Below, piece by piece: positions 8,936 through 17,868 of a DNA stretch of 64,000 nucleotides; positions within the stretch are counted from its first letter, which is position 1; every line of letters begins with the position of its first letter. The notes below the pieces were generated by a model. The model ran no database searches, was not told the origin of the DNA, and saw only the letters and a list, made by a program, of their open reading frames with translations. Made by a program: the position numbers and the translations under genes. Source of the stretch: Aliishimia sp039978895 (GTDB lineage Bacteria; Pseudomonadota; Alphaproteobacteria; Rhodobacterales; Rhodobacteraceae); NCBI GenBank assembly GCA_039978895.1, contig JBDWAL010000009.1, positions 14,688 to 78,687 of the forward strand, in the 5' to 3' direction.

Positions 8936-10228
8936 TTACCTGAACCACAAGATCATGCTGGGCGAGAATGCGATAACAAAGCAGATCACAATCAAGGAGA
9001 CAAACGCTGGGAATGCCCTATACGCGATGCGCATAAACGGTTCTCCACTGACTGCGGCCGCTGCAAACAAATTGATACCAACAGGCGGTGTAATGAACCC
9101 GACAGACAGGGTCGCAACGACAAACACGCCGAAATGTACCTGATCAAACCCAAGCTGTTGCCCAATCGGAAACAGGATCGGCATGATAACAAGGATGGCG
9201 GCAATCGGTTCCAAAAGACACCCAACCAGCAAAAGCATGGCTACGATCAAAACCACTGAAAGATAAGGACCGGTTCCAAAGGACGTGAACGCTTCCACAA
9301 TCGCCGCTGGCACCCGCAAAATCGCAAGAACCTCTGCAAACAGAATGGAAAACGCGATGATTGGAGCCAAAATCCCAGTGGTTTTTGAGGCTGCTAAGAA
9401 TATTGATCCCAGTTCACTAATTTGGACTTCGCGGACGATCAGAAGTTCGACCACAAGCACATAGAAAACGGCAACAGCAGCGGCTTCCGTCGGGGTGAAA
9501 AAGCCGCCGTAAATCCCGCCCAAGATTACAAACGGTGCCCCGAAACCGTAGCGCGCCTGCCAAATTGCCGCGAGCGCTTTGGATCCAGAGAACGGCGTGC
9601 TCTCGGTGGCCCCCCAACTGCTAAGCGAGCACACAATGTAATTTGCGACGCACAACCCCAAAGCAATCAACAATCCGGGAACCACACCAGCAATGAACAA
9701 GTCACCAACGGACGTCCCTGTCGCAATCCCGTAAATAATGAAGATCAGACTAGGTGGAACAATTACGCCCAGAATGCCACCAGACGCAGCAAGAGAAGCG
9801 GCATAACTTTTATCATAGCCACGGTCTTTGAGTGCAGGCACCATGATCTTACCGATCGTTGCAGTATCGGCTGAGCTGGAACCGCTTGTCCCGGCAAAGA
9901 AAAAACACCCAAAGATCGTGGCCATGCCTAGACCTCCTTTGATCCAACCGACCAGCGCCTCGCCGAGGCCGACAAGATCCCTAGCAATGCGACCACGCGA
10001 TATGATTTCCCCGGCAAGGATGAACAACGGCATCGCTAAAAGCGCCCAACTGTCCAGCGATGCAAATAGCGTCGTGCTGAGACTGCTAAGTGAGTACGCA
10101 CCGGTGAGAATGATCAGTGATAACGACCCCATTGCGAGGACAATGAACAAGGGCAATCCGATTACCAGATGAACGAGCATTAGAACGATGACAACGGACG
10201 CGATCTGCATATTACTGAGGTCAATCAT
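8936..10228 (-). CDS. dctM: TRAP transporter large permease (DctM family)
   Basis: A 430-residue, highly hydrophobic protein with about 12 membrane segments, the size and layout of DctM. Typical stretches are MPLFILAGEIISRGRIARDLV near residue 65 and GCFFFAGTSGSSSADTATIGKIMVPAL near 105. The C-terminal half contains GFITPPVGINLFAAAAVSGEP, a DctM hallmark. It forms the sodium-driven membrane component with the small permease; its start overlaps that gene's stop by four bases (ATGA at 10225-10228), so the two are translationally coupled. The solute is unknown. Confidence 0.94.
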   Translation of the reverse strand: MIDLSNMQIASVVIVLMLVHLVIGLPLFIVLAMGSLSLIILTGAYSLSSLSTTLFASLDSWALLAMPLFILAGEIISRGRIARDLVGLGEALVGWIKGGLGMATIFGCFFFAGTSGSSSADTATIGKIMVPALKDRGYDKSYAASLAASGGILGVIVPPSLIFIIYGIATGTSVGDLFIAGVVPGLLIALGLCVANYIVCSLSSWGATESTPFSGSKALAAIWQARYGFGAPFVILGGIYGGFFTPTEAAAVAVFYVLVVELLIVREVQISELGSIFLAASKTTGILAPIIAFSILFAEVLAILRVPAAIVEAFTSFGTGPYLSVVLIVAMLLLVGCLLEPIAAILVIMPILFPIGQQLGFDQVHFGVFVVATLSVGFITPPVGINLFAAAAVSGEPFMRIAYRAFPAFVSLIVICFVIAFSPSMILWFR

Positions 10229-10743
10229 AACGCTGGCTCCGCTTCAATTTGTGTGTTTGGAAAAAATCTGCGCCGTGTTCGTTGTAGAATTCGGATAATC
10301 ATAAGCCCCCAGCCCAATGGCAGGGCAGCTTGGGCCCAAGACATATTGAGAGGTAAAGCATGCATTCGGATATTGGCCATTTGCTGGATATCCATGAGCA
10401 AAATCGAGTAGTAAATCACAGCCATCGAAATCAAGACGCACAAAAAGTCGCTATAGGTTTCAAGCATTTTGCGACCTGCCTCTCCCATCCGATTGGGGAG
10501 CAAATCTATGCGGATATGTTCATCGTGCCGAAAAGCCTCAGCGGCTGCGATATAGGCGAAATACACAAATGAATATCGAGCCGTCATCTCCCCCCAATTG
10601 GTGGAATGTGAAAAGAAGTAACGCATGAACACTTCTGACAAGATGATCAGAAAGAAATATGCGTAGGCCAGAACGACTACGATCTGAACAAACGGTCCGT
10701 CGATAAATCGAATGAACCTGTTGTTATAAGGTGCAGTTTGCAT
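10225..10743 (-). CDS. dctQ: TRAP transporter small permease (DctQ family)
   Basis: A 172-residue protein with four hydrophobic segments, the standard DctQ layout. The central charged region EAFRHDEHIRIDLLPNRM (near residue 75) matches the family's conserved HIRVD-type motif. It overlaps dctM and follows dctP in the operon, after a gap that contains a GC-rich hairpin at 10788-10814. It is the structural membrane partner of the large permease. Confidence 0.9.
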   Translation of the reverse strand: MQTAPYNNRFIRFIDGPFVQIVVVLAYAYFFLIILSEVFMRYFFSHSTNWGEMTARYSFVYFAYIAAAEAFRHDEHIRIDLLPNRMGEAGRKMLETYSDFLCVLISMAVIYYSILLMDIQQMANIRMHALPLNMSWAQAALPLGWGLMIIRILQRTRRRFFPNTQIEAEPAL

Positions 10744-10787
10744 CAGTGGAGGTCTCTCAACAAGGAACGGCGCATTGCATTTGCGGC

Positions 10788-10814
10788 GACGGGGCGGACT
10801 TTGCCTGCCCCGTC
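10788..10814 (-). terminator. hairpin between dctP and dctQ (attenuator candidate)
   Basis: Perfect 8-bp GC-rich inverted repeat (GACGGGGC and GCCCCGTC) with an 11-base loop in the gap between the binding-protein gene and the small permease gene. It is probably a partial terminator or mRNA-stabilising stem that leaves dctP expressed above the permeases. No T tract is visible. Confidence 0.5.
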
Positions 10815-10824
10815 TCTCAATTGG

Positions 10825-11871
10825 TTAACCTTGTAGGTTCACAACTGTGTCAAACGCTTCACGACCAAACGCGTCTTTCAACTCGTCATATTCGCTGCGT
10901 TGATGGCCCATTGCAGAGACCCACTCTGCTTTTTCGTCATTGGTCAACGTCACAACTTCGATGCCAGCGTCGGTCCAAAGTTTGACCATCTGATCATTCG
11001 CAGCCAGTTGTTGCTTGCGTTGGTATTCGTAGCTTTCTGCACCAGCTTTCATGATTGCTTGCTGAATGTCATCCGGCAAACCAGAGAACCAACGGCGGTC
11101 CAAAACCGTGATGTGGCAATTAAAATTCAATTCATACATTGTCGCACTGCTAAGCGTTTCATGAATTTTGGTTGCCGTAAGTGGACCCAAACCAACGCTC
11201 AGCGCGTCAGCCGCACCTTGTTGCATCGCTTGATATGCCTCACCCCATGCGATCGAAACCGGGTTGGCTGAGGTCAATTTGAACATGACATCCTCCACGC
11301 GCGTGCCGTTGGTGCGTACTTTCAAACCAGCCAGATCTTCTGGGCGGCGAACGACACGGTCGACTTTGTTGCTAATCCCCAACACACGGAAACCCGCGTT
11401 CGCCCACATTCCCGGAACGACCTGAAACCCACTTGAAGCCGGGCGGCTTATGAATTCCGAGTTGCGGAACCCATCCGTTTGGATCGTATTTTCGAAGGCA
11501 TCATTTGAACCAAACAGAAATGGAAGATCGATAATGTTGTACACGTCTGAATAATTGACAAAGTTGCCTGTTGAAAGCTGGCATCCCTGAATTGCCCCAG
11601 TCAAAACCTTCTGAGGGAGGACATTCTGCCCACCGAGGCTGCCTGCTTCATGAATGTCGACTTCCAAAGCCCCTTCCGAGTAACGTTCAGCTGCCGCTTT
11701 GAACTGTGACAAGCCTGTAATCATGTAGTCCTCTGTTGCCGCACCGAAAGTGTGGCCAAAGGTCAAACGATGGTCAGCAGCTGCGCGAGCCGATGTAATT
11801 ATGAACGGAGATGCGACGCTTGCTGTTGCGGCGAGTGCACCCGTTTTTAGCAACTTTCTTCTCGAAAACAT
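10825..11871 (-). CDS. dctP: TRAP transporter solute-binding protein (DctP family)
   Basis: A 348-residue periplasmic binding protein. The start at 11871 (MFSRRKLLKTGALAATASVA) is preferred because GAGGA lies just before it; an upstream in-frame start at 11922 lacks this support. The N-terminus has SRRKLLK followed by a hydrophobic segment ending in ARA-AAD, consistent with Tat-dependent export. Family features include DLAGLKVRTNGTRVEDVMFKLTSANPVSIAWGEAYQAMQQGAADALSVG, whose Arg in KVRTNG usually contacts a carboxylate of the ligand. It is first in the operon, so the imported compound, probably a carboxylate, feeds the cupin, DapA and MmsA enzymes. Confidence 0.92.
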   Translation of the reverse strand: MFSRRKLLKTGALAATASVASPFIITSARAAADHRLTFGHTFGAATEDYMITGLSQFKAAAERYSEGALEVDIHEAGSLGGQNVLPQKVLTGAIQGCQLSTGNFVNYSDVYNIIDLPFLFGSNDAFENTIQTDGFRNSEFISRPASSGFQVVPGMWANAGFRVLGISNKVDRVVRRPEDLAGLKVRTNGTRVEDVMFKLTSANPVSIAWGEAYQAMQQGAADALSVGLGPLTATKIHETLSSATMYELNFNCHITVLDRRWFSGLPDDIQQAIMKAGAESYEYQRKQQLAANDQMVKLWTDAGIEVVTLTNDEKAEWVSAMGHQRSEYDELKDAFGREAFDTVVNLQG

Positions 11872-11977
11872 ATTTTCCTCCCCAGGAAATTCGCGTGTTA
11901 CGCGACCGTCATCAGCGCGCAATCTCGTTAAGGTTTTGACGCAATCAACATTGGAACCCTCCCGGCATCAATATTAT

Positions 11978-11990
11978 TTACATCATGTAA
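11978..11990. promoter_or_regulatory. candidate operator before the TRAP operon
   Basis: Perfect 13-base palindrome TTACATCATGTAA about 107 bases upstream of dctP, in an AT-rich gap between the operon and the ROK regulator gene. It is a plausible regulator site, possibly for the adjacent ROK protein. Only the palindrome is seen; the link is inferred. Confidence 0.35.
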
Positions 11991-12177
11991 CTAAATTAAG
12001 ATTCACAGAACGCATCTGTCAAGAAGAATGTGATAACGTTAAATTTAGACGCTGTTGGAAAGAAAAACTCACCGACCTGAATATGAAAAATTCAGGAAAT
12101 CCCCATATTTTTCTGACACTTAAACAAATTCACCTCGGAAAGTCACGATAGCACGCCGCAAGATGAGACCCGTTAGG

Positions 12178-13440
12178 CTAAGTCACATAACCGCCAGAGA
12201 AAAAGAAATCATGCAACGCTAGGTTCTCTGATGCCTCGATGTAACTGGCATCGCTAACAACGATTCTGCTTGGCTGAATATCCATTTCCTCAGCCACCTT
12301 CTCATAACTCGTTCTGACACCTTCGGCATAGGCTTGCGCTTTCAAGACTGGGCCGGCCAAAACAATTGCATCTGGCGCGATTGCGATGGTGAGGGCCACC
12401 AAATTAGCACCCAGTGCCTGCCCGGCTTCAAAAAAGACATCTCGCGTTTCTTCTGATGTTTTATTTGCCATCGTGACGGCTGCTTCCAGTTTTGCACTGA
12501 ATTCAGTTTCGCCTTTTTGTGTAGGGATATTAGCATCCAACAAATTGGTCAAAATAGCCCGTCCTGATGCCAACAGGCTGAGTTTACGTTTGCTTTGTTT
12601 GTCTGCTGGATTGGACGGCACGCTAATGTCATTGATCCACCCTTCATCAGCCAAGCGCCGAACGATACGATCACCGATCGCGATGCTCGCCCCCATCCCT
12701 TCGGACACGTGCGCCAAAAAGACGTTGGAGCTATGCTGTTCATTGCAAGGGTGAACATCCAAAAAATGCCGGCACAAAGCATCACCGTTGTTTTCAATGC
12801 GCGTTGGACATTGCAACCGTTCAATCAAACGCTCTTTTATTGGGAAGTTCGGCCAATGCAGAAGAATCGACTTGGTCAAGAACCCCGACTTCACATTGAT
12901 CGAGCCTGGAAGCGTAAGCGACGCACCAATGATAAGTGATCGATCCAGCAGCCGCTTCGCGACAAGCTTGTCGACGAAATCACCAATAAACGCCACTGTT
13001 TCTGGCGCGGAACTGATCACAGATTTTGGAATTTCCTGTTGGTGGTGTTGCTGGCCAGATATGTCCACAATCGAAATAAGACGTGAAAAGGATGAGATGC
13101 TTATCGCGACCAGAAAGCCACCCATAGCATTGATCTTAAGCGCAACACTCGGCCGCCCGCGTTGGCTTCCATCTCGCGAAATCGGAGCATCGACGCAAAT
13201 TCCCTGCGCGATCAGTTCCCTAGAAATTCGTGACAAAGACGCTGGCGTGAGGTCTAAAATCTCGGCCAGTTCCTGACGAGAAACCAAGTCGCGTTCACGC
13301 AAAACCTGCAGTATTCGCGATCTGTTTTGCGTTCGGATATCGTGCAAATGCGGGCGTTTGATAAGTGGAGTGTCAGGTTTCACCAAGATTATTCTTCCAC
13401 TCGCCGACAAATTCTCTGCGCTAGTTTGCAGAGTTAGCAT
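12178..13440 (-). CDS. ROK-family transcriptional regulator (NagC/XylR type)
   Basis: About 420 residues from the ATG at 13440 (MLTLQTSAENLSAS); a start at 13494 is also in frame. The N-terminal winged helix is clear: NRSRILQVLRERDLVSRQELAEILDLTPASLSRISRELIAQGIC. It is followed by a ROK sugar-kinase-like fold (GRPSVALKINAMGGFLVAISI, SLTLPGSIN, IENNGDALCRHFLD, and the C-terminal APDAIVLAGP). It is an N-terminal DNA-binding ROK protein rather than a sugar kinase. It lies just upstream of the TRAP operon on the same strand and is the natural candidate to control it, with a sugar or sugar-acid ligand as inducer. Confidence 0.88.
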   Translation of the reverse strand: MLTLQTSAENLSASGRIILVKPDTPLIKRPHLHDIRTQNRSRILQVLRERDLVSRQELAEILDLTPASLSRISRELIAQGICVDAPISRDGSQRGRPSVALKINAMGGFLVAISISSFSRLISIVDISGQQHHQQEIPKSVISSAPETVAFIGDFVDKLVAKRLLDRSLIIGASLTLPGSINVKSGFLTKSILLHWPNFPIKERLIERLQCPTRIENNGDALCRHFLDVHPCNEQHSSNVFLAHVSEGMGASIAIGDRIVRRLADEGWINDISVPSNPADKQSKRKLSLLASGRAILTNLLDANIPTQKGETEFSAKLEAAVTMANKTSEETRDVFFEAGQALGANLVALTIAIAPDAIVLAGPVLKAQAYAEGVRTSYEKVAEEMDIQPSRIVVSDASYIEASENLALHDFFFSGGYVT

Positions 13441-13567
13441 AGAATGCGGAAGAAAAATTTTAAATGGCTCATATTGCCCAAATGGAATGTTCAACCTTTT
13501 GAGGCTTCTAGGGACGCCTCGGAATACGGCCGAAACTACCCAAAGGACAGAACAAGTGCCGTAATGT

Positions 13568-14146
13568 TCATTGTGGAAGTGCTAGCCGGATCAACAAGTC
13601 CAAGGCTTCTTCTAAGTCTTGCGGGCGTTTGGTTCCACGCGACACCATCATTGCCCCTTCAAGACCCGAAACAAACATTTTTGCGAAGGCTTCAGAATCG
13701 AGATCAGCGCGAATTTCACCCTTCACCTGCCCATCTTGGATCACACTAGAGACCCAATGATCTTGTGCGTCAAAAAACTTGATTACCTCTTCGCGCACTT
13801 GATCAGGTAAAGTCGCGGTTTCTGCAGCCAAGACCCCACCTAAACAAAGTCCCCCCTGCACGCGGAGTGAGTTCACAAATAATGTGCCATAGGCTTTCAA
13901 CAGCCCCGGCGCATGGGCCGCTTCGAGACCGTCTAACGCTTTTGAGAACGTTTCTCGATAGGCTTTGGCCGTCGCCTCGGCCAAGGCAGCCTTTGTTGCA
14001 TAGTGATAGTGAATACTCGCGCTTTTAATCCCGACCTCAGCTGCAACGTCCCGAAAGCTAAAGCCGTTATAACCGCGATCCATCATTAAAATGCGCGCCG
14101 AGTCTAAAATAGCGATGGCCTTATCGCTCACATTCGCATCTGACAT
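13568..14146 (-). CDS. TetR-family transcriptional regulator
   Basis: A 192-residue TetR protein starting at 14146 (MSDANVSDKAIAIL), where GGAGG sits seven bases upstream. The HTH is GFSFRDVAAEVGIKSASIHYHYATKAALAEATAKAY; the C-terminal ligand domain contains GGLCLGGVLAAETATLP with a cysteine near residue 103. It is divergent from the metallo-beta-lactamase-fold gene, and the shared gap holds two 18-bp operators in inverted orientation. It most likely represses both genes and responds to a small toxic or electrophilic compound, as related TetR proteins do. The inducer is unknown. Confidence 0.9.
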   Translation of the reverse strand: MSDANVSDKAIAILDSARILMMDRGYNGFSFRDVAAEVGIKSASIHYHYATKAALAEATAKAYRETFSKALDGLEAAHAPGLLKAYGTLFVNSLRVQGGLCLGGVLAAETATLPDQVREEVIKFFDAQDHWVSSVIQDGQVKGEIRADLDSEAFAKMFVSGLEGAMMVSRGTKRPQDLEEALDLLIRLALPQ

Positions 14147-14160
14147 CACAACCTCCAATT

Positions 14161-14178
14161 CTATCAAGTACTAGATAG
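14161..14178. promoter_or_regulatory. TetR operator copy 1
   Basis: The 18-mer CTATCAAGTACTAGATAG is itself a near-palindrome (16 of 18 positions). Its exact reverse complement lies at 14217-14234. It sits 14 bases upstream of the tetR start codon, where bound repressor would block that promoter. Confidence 0.8.
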
Positions 14179-14216
14179 GGTATTGACGGATGCTTCGCAA
14201 GAGATTAGCTGAATGC

Positions 14217-14234
14217 CTATCTAGTACTTGATAG
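14217..14234. promoter_or_regulatory. TetR operator copy 2
   Basis: The 18-mer CTATCTAGTACTTGATAG is the exact reverse complement of the copy at 14161-14178, with 38 bases between the two. It ends 13 bases before the start codon of the hydrolase gene at 14248, so it lies over or next to that gene's promoter and ribosome-binding region. Confidence 0.8.
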
Positions 14235-14247
14235 ACAGGAAAGTGAA

Positions 14248-15183
14248 ATGTCAAATCTCATCATGAACCGCCGTTCCTTAATGCTTGGTACTGCGGCAAC
14301 AACATTGGCTGCGCCAAATCTGCTTCGCGCAAACACACTTGGTGGCGGTCCCCTCGGTCAGGGCACCACCCCGCTCAAGCACGGTGTCGTCACCGTAGCC
14401 GACTTTGGGGATGTCAAAATTCATAGCTATCAAAGCCCAGATCTAACCGGTTGTGTAACGACGCATGTCATTGAAACACCGGAGCGACTTGTCTTTGTAG
14501 ATGGTCAACGATCAGTCATCTATGGTCAGGAAATCCGCGACTATGCCGAAGCAACCGGCAAACCGGTTGACCGCATGATCATTTCCCACTTGCACCCGGA
14601 CCATTGGTTTGGCGCGTACCAATTCCGTGATGTTCCAATCTACTCCTTTGCAGAAACACAGGCAGAGATTGATCAGTTGGGGGAATACTTCATTCAGATC
14701 AGCATCGCGTCTTTGGGCAAACATGTTCCACCAACAAAAGTTGTGCCAAATCGCGTCATCGAACATGGCGCAACAGAAGTGATTGATGGCGTCACCTTAG
14801 AATTCCGCCATGTTACAGACGCAGAATCAGACAACATGATGACAATTTATTTGCCTGATCAGAAGGTTTTGATCGCGCAAGATATGCTCTACAACAATTG
14901 CCACCTCTTCTGCGGTCACGGCAACTTTGATGGTTGGAAGAAGGGTCTAACTGAAATGCAAGCCGACACATCCTTTGATCTTGTATTGCCCGGACATGGT
15001 CCAACAGCTGGATCCCGTCAGGCCATGGATGATGCATTGATTTACCTCGACCATGTTCAATCAGCTTATGCCAAAGCGACGACAGGCGATGAATTAAAGG
15101 CGGCGATTATGGACCGTTACCCATCCTACCTTGCTGCTGGTTTGGTCGACATCCAAAACCTATTCTTGTTCCCGAAAAGTTAA
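14248..15183 (+). CDS. exported metallo-beta-lactamase-fold hydrolase
   Basis: A 311-residue MBL-fold protein. The N-terminus MNRRSLMLGTAATTLAAPNLLRA is a Tat-type signal (twin arginine then a hydrophobic stretch). The zinc motif HLHPDHWFGA near residue 112 supplies HxHxDH; DQKVLIAQDMLYNN (with the bridging aspartate) and LPGHGPTAG give the remaining ligands. This fold covers lactonases, quinoprotein-associated SoxH-like proteins and other hydrolases. It is likely periplasmic and under the divergent TetR regulator through the paired operators. A GC-rich hairpin follows at 15190. The substrate is unknown. Confidence 0.88.
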   Translation: MSNLIMNRRSLMLGTAATTLAAPNLLRANTLGGGPLGQGTTPLKHGVVTVADFGDVKIHSYQSPDLTGCVTTHVIETPERLVFVDGQRSVIYGQEIRDYAEATGKPVDRMIISHLHPDHWFGAYQFRDVPIYSFAETQAEIDQLGEYFIQISIASLGKHVPPTKVVPNRVIEHGATEVIDGVTLEFRHVTDAESDNMMTIYLPDQKVLIAQDMLYNNCHLFCGHGNFDGWKKGLTEMQADTSFDLVLPGHGPTAGSRQAMDDALIYLDHVQSAYAKATTGDELKAAIMDRYPSYLAAGLVDIQNLFLFPKS

Positions 15184-15189
15184 TAAAAG

Positions 15190-15221
15190 CGGTCGCGGGT
15201 GACGTTTTACGCCCGCGACCG
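15190..15221 (+). terminator. terminator hairpin after the MBL-fold gene
   Basis: Perfect 10-bp stem (CGGTCGCGGG with CCCGCGACCG) and a 12-base loop, starting seven bases after the stop codon at 15183. There is no strong T run, but the position fits a terminator. Confidence 0.65.
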
Positions 15222-15387
15222 TCCGTCTTGAGCCCGCTATCACACAGACACAGGATCAACGGTCCTTTGGCTTCACTGTGAAGATCGCATGTTCCAAGTT
15301 TCAGATTTCTCTGACAGGATTAGCTAACGTAAGACGGCCAGCAATACAGTCGGGAAAAGTATGCGCCGCTGTCAGATAGAGGTCCAT

Positions 15388-16425
15388 ATGCATTCATTTT
15401 TCGAACAAATCGCCGCGAAAATTCCGCTCATTCAAGCGCCAATGGCCGGCGCTCAGGATGAAAAACTGGCCATTGCAGTTGCAGGCGAAGGCGCTGTCGG
15501 ATCGATTGCTTGTGCGCGATTGAAGCCCGACGAATTATTGGCATCAGCACAAAAATTTCAAAGCCAAGCATCTGGCCCGCTGAACTTAAACTTCTTTTGT
15601 CATGATGTTGTCCTGCGCGACCCGTCGCGCGAGGTGCTTTGGCACCAAGAATTGAACCGCTATTATAATGAATTCTCCTTGCCGCAAACTTATCCAGAGA
15701 CGGTTCCAGTTCATGCTTTGGATGAGCGTATGGTTGAGGTCGTCTGCAGGCTAAAACCTGCAATTGTTAGCTTTCATTTTGGGCTGCCAGACAAAACCTA
15801 TGTTGATCGCATACGCGCCACAGGTTCAAAGATCATCGCATCCGCAACAACCCTTGAAGAAGCAATTTATCTTGAAGCGCAGGGCTGTGACGCGGTCATC
15901 GCGCAAGGCCGCGAAGCAGGTGGTCACCAGGGTGTTTTCTTGCAACCCGATCAAGATGTCCGGTTCTCAACGACGGAACTCATCGAGCAAATGGTTTCAG
16001 TTCTGCGCATTCCAATCATCGCAGCCGGAGGTATTGCTGACGCCAATCTTATTCGTAAGATGATGAATTTGGGGGCCGCTGGCGTGCAAGTGGGAACTCG
16101 TTTCTTGAAGTCCCCTGAGTCCACGATTACGTCGACACATCGCGCTATACTTGAGGGCGAAGAAATCCGTAAAACCGCCATCACCAATGTGTTCACGGGC
16201 CGACCCGCACGCGGTTTTGTAAATCGGATTATGAAAGACGTTGGCCCAATGAACCCGCACGCGCAGGTGTTTCCATTCGCTTCCTCAGCACTTGCCCCGA
16301 TTGCAACGGCAACAAAAGGGTCAGAAGATTTTGTGTCCCTTTGGGCCGGGCAAAACTGGCAGATCGGCGACCATATGCGCGCCTCGGAGATTGTGAAAGA
16401 GCTCTCACAAGGTTTCACAGGCTGA
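15388..16425 (+). CDS. nitronate monooxygenase / 2-nitropropane dioxygenase-family flavoprotein
   Basis: A 345-residue FMN-dependent TIM-barrel protein. The start at 15388 (MHSFFEQIAAKIPLIQAPMAG) has AGAGG seven bases before it, unlike the in-frame ATG at 15361. Family features: IQAPMAGAQDEKLAIAVAGEGAVG at the N-terminus, SFHFGLP near residue 132, AQGREAGGHQG with the conserved histidine near 185, and the phosphate-binding AAGGIADANLIRKMMNLGAAGVQVGTRFL near 215-245. These enzymes oxidise alkyl nitronates or act as NADH:quinone reductases. It is a lone gene with its own terminator at 16447. Confidence 0.88.
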   Translation: MHSFFEQIAAKIPLIQAPMAGAQDEKLAIAVAGEGAVGSIACARLKPDELLASAQKFQSQASGPLNLNFFCHDVVLRDPSREVLWHQELNRYYNEFSLPQTYPETVPVHALDERMVEVVCRLKPAIVSFHFGLPDKTYVDRIRATGSKIIASATTLEEAIYLEAQGCDAVIAQGREAGGHQGVFLQPDQDVRFSTTELIEQMVSVLRIPIIAAGGIADANLIRKMMNLGAAGVQVGTRFLKSPESTITSTHRAILEGEEIRKTAITNVFTGRPARGFVNRIMKDVGPMNPHAQVFPFASSALAPIATATKGSEDFVSLWAGQNWQIGDHMRASEIVKELSQGFTG

Positions 16426-16446
16426 AAAGGTTAGCATCCGGGGGTA

Positions 16447-16476
16447 TGTGGCTGCTTAGAAAGTTAAGCAGCCACA
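16447..16476 (+). terminator. bidirectional terminator between convergent genes
   Basis: Perfect 12-bp stem TGTGGCTGCTTA / TAAGCAGCCACA with a six-base loop, between the stop of the nitronate monooxygenase gene (16425) and the stop of the VOC gene (16483). It can serve both strands; TTTT follows shortly on the plus strand. Confidence 0.8.
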
Positions 16477-16482
16477 AGTGTT

Positions 16483-16845
16483 TTAGCCGAAGATGTAGAA
16501 CGCAAGTTTGTTGCCATCCAAGTCGCGTACGTAAGCACCATAGAAAACGTCGTCGATACGTTGACCTGGTTCGCCTTCAGAAGTCGCGCCGAGTGAAATC
16601 GCTTTGTTGTACTTCTCTGCAACTTCTTCCTTTGACGCAGCGGCGAACGCGATCATTGAACCGTTGCCACAGCTTGGATCATTGCCATCGAAAGGTTTGC
16701 ATACGGCGACCATAGGCTGTTCCATAGTCTTGCCGATCATCGCCAAGCGACCAATGTCGACCTGCACGGTTGCGTCGAACAATTCGGTGTAGAATTTCTT
16801 TGCTTGCTCGATGTCATTCACACCGATCGTTGTATAACCAATCAT
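16483..16845 (-). CDS. VOC (glyoxalase/bleomycin-resistance fold) family protein
   Basis: A 120-residue single VOC module starting at 16845 (MIGYTTIGVNDIEQAKKFYTELF), with AAGGAA eight bases upstream. The N-terminal beta-alpha-beta unit and the C-terminal YGAYVRDLDGNKLAFYIFG strand are typical of PhnB/glyoxalase-like proteins. The 12-bp motif at 16877-16888, 32 bases before the start codon, is shared with two other promoters in this region, so it probably belongs to the same TetR regulon. The substrate is not recognisable. Confidence 0.85.
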   Translation of the reverse strand: MIGYTTIGVNDIEQAKKFYTELFDATVQVDIGRLAMIGKTMEQPMVAVCKPFDGNDPSCGNGSMIAFAAASKEEVAEKYNKAISLGATSEGEPGQRIDDVFYGAYVRDLDGNKLAFYIFG

Positions 16846-16876
16846 AGGGTTTCCTTTCGCTTTGTAGAACATTCAA

Positions 16877-16888
16877 CCTACTAGAAGG
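16877..16888. promoter_or_regulatory. shared regulon operator, site 1
   Basis: CCTACTAGAAGG, inside the larger near-palindrome CAACCTACTAGAAGGTTG. It lies 32 bases upstream of the VOC start codon and matches sites 2 and 3 under the consensus CCTAYTRGWAGG. Confidence 0.65.
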
Positions 16889-16983
16889 TTGGCAATTTTT
16901 TAGCAAGTTAAACCGACATCCTCACCTTAATGTCATCTCGTACGAATTCCGGGTCTCGCAACATTCGCAAGCGGCACGGAAAT

Positions 16984-17622
16984 CTAATACATATTGGTCT
17001 GAATATCCCTATCGATCCGACCTTCCATCTCGTCCAACTTTTCTTGCGAATAGTTTTGATGAGCCGACATCATATCCCCTAGACTTGGGGCGGTCTTGCG
17101 ATCGATTTGCGTGTCAGAATCCCAAAGTCCCGATCGGCGGATCGCCTTAGAGCAATGCCCATACGCTTCCTCAACTTGGATCAACAGCCCAACAGGCGGC
17201 ACGCGATCCTTGATTGCACATTTTTGCAGCATCTCGGGGTCCCGCGTGATCAGTCCACGACCATTGACCCGCAACGTATCAAAAACGCCCGGAATCATGA
17301 ACAAAACAGACACGGAAGGACTGGTCAGTATGTTGCAGAACGTGTCGAAACGTTGGTTTCCGGGTCTGTCAGGGATCAAAAGCAATTTGGGTGTGATGAT
17401 TTCGACAAAGCCCGCAGGATCACCACGAGGCGTGATATCTGACTCCCCCTGTGCATTCTGGGAAGAAACAAGACAAAATGGTGACAAACGGACAAAGTCT
17501 TGCATTGGGTCGCTCAAAAACGGCGCCGACTTGTCATAGATCAAATGGGTTGTGTCGCCATACCGTTCACGAAATTCGGAAATGTCAGATACTAGATACT
17601 CAGCGCGAATAGGGTCGGTCAT
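16984..17622 (-). CDS. pyridoxamine 5'-phosphate oxidase (PPOX)-fold flavin protein
   Basis: A 212-residue split-barrel protein starting at 17622 (MTDPIRAEYLVSDISEFRERYG), with AAAGGA seven bases before it. Stretches typical of this FMN-binding PPOX subgroup are FVRLSPFCLVSSQNAQGESDITPRGDPAGFVEI, LLIPDRPGNQRFDTFCNILTSPSVSVLFMIPG and VEEAYGHCSKAI. Members probably bind FMN or F420-like flavins and act in redox detoxification, but few have known reactions. It is divergent from the second PPOX gene (17869), with regulon site 2 between them. Confidence 0.85.
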   Translation of the reverse strand: MTDPIRAEYLVSDISEFRERYGDTTHLIYDKSAPFLSDPMQDFVRLSPFCLVSSQNAQGESDITPRGDPAGFVEIITPKLLLIPDRPGNQRFDTFCNILTSPSVSVLFMIPGVFDTLRVNGRGLITRDPEMLQKCAIKDRVPPVGLLIQVEEAYGHCSKAIRRSGLWDSDTQIDRKTAPSLGDMMSAHQNYSQEKLDEMEGRIDRDIQTNMY

Positions 17623-17821
17623 CGGCGTCCTTTCATTGGCCACCGCACCATCGCCACAGGTTTACCAACGGTTAGGTGCAAGTGCATTTCAATCAATATC
17701 GTCGCTCGACACACGACTTGCTAGCCTTTGCGAAAAACAAATTAAATGCTCTGTCACATCGGTCATCTAATCGTGATCTGTTCGTTCTTGCCAAAAATTA
17801 CAGGGTCACCCATTTAACCTA

Positions 17822-17833
17822 CCTACTGGAAGG
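17822..17833. promoter_or_regulatory. shared regulon operator, site 2
   Basis: CCTACTGGAAGG, 36 bases upstream of the PPOX gene at 17869 and within the divergent gap to the PPOX gene at 17622. It matches the CCTAYTRGWAGG consensus also seen at 16877 and 18864. Confidence 0.65.
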
Positions 17834-17868
17834 CTCGCACCATCCAACAATCGCAAAGGACATTCAAC

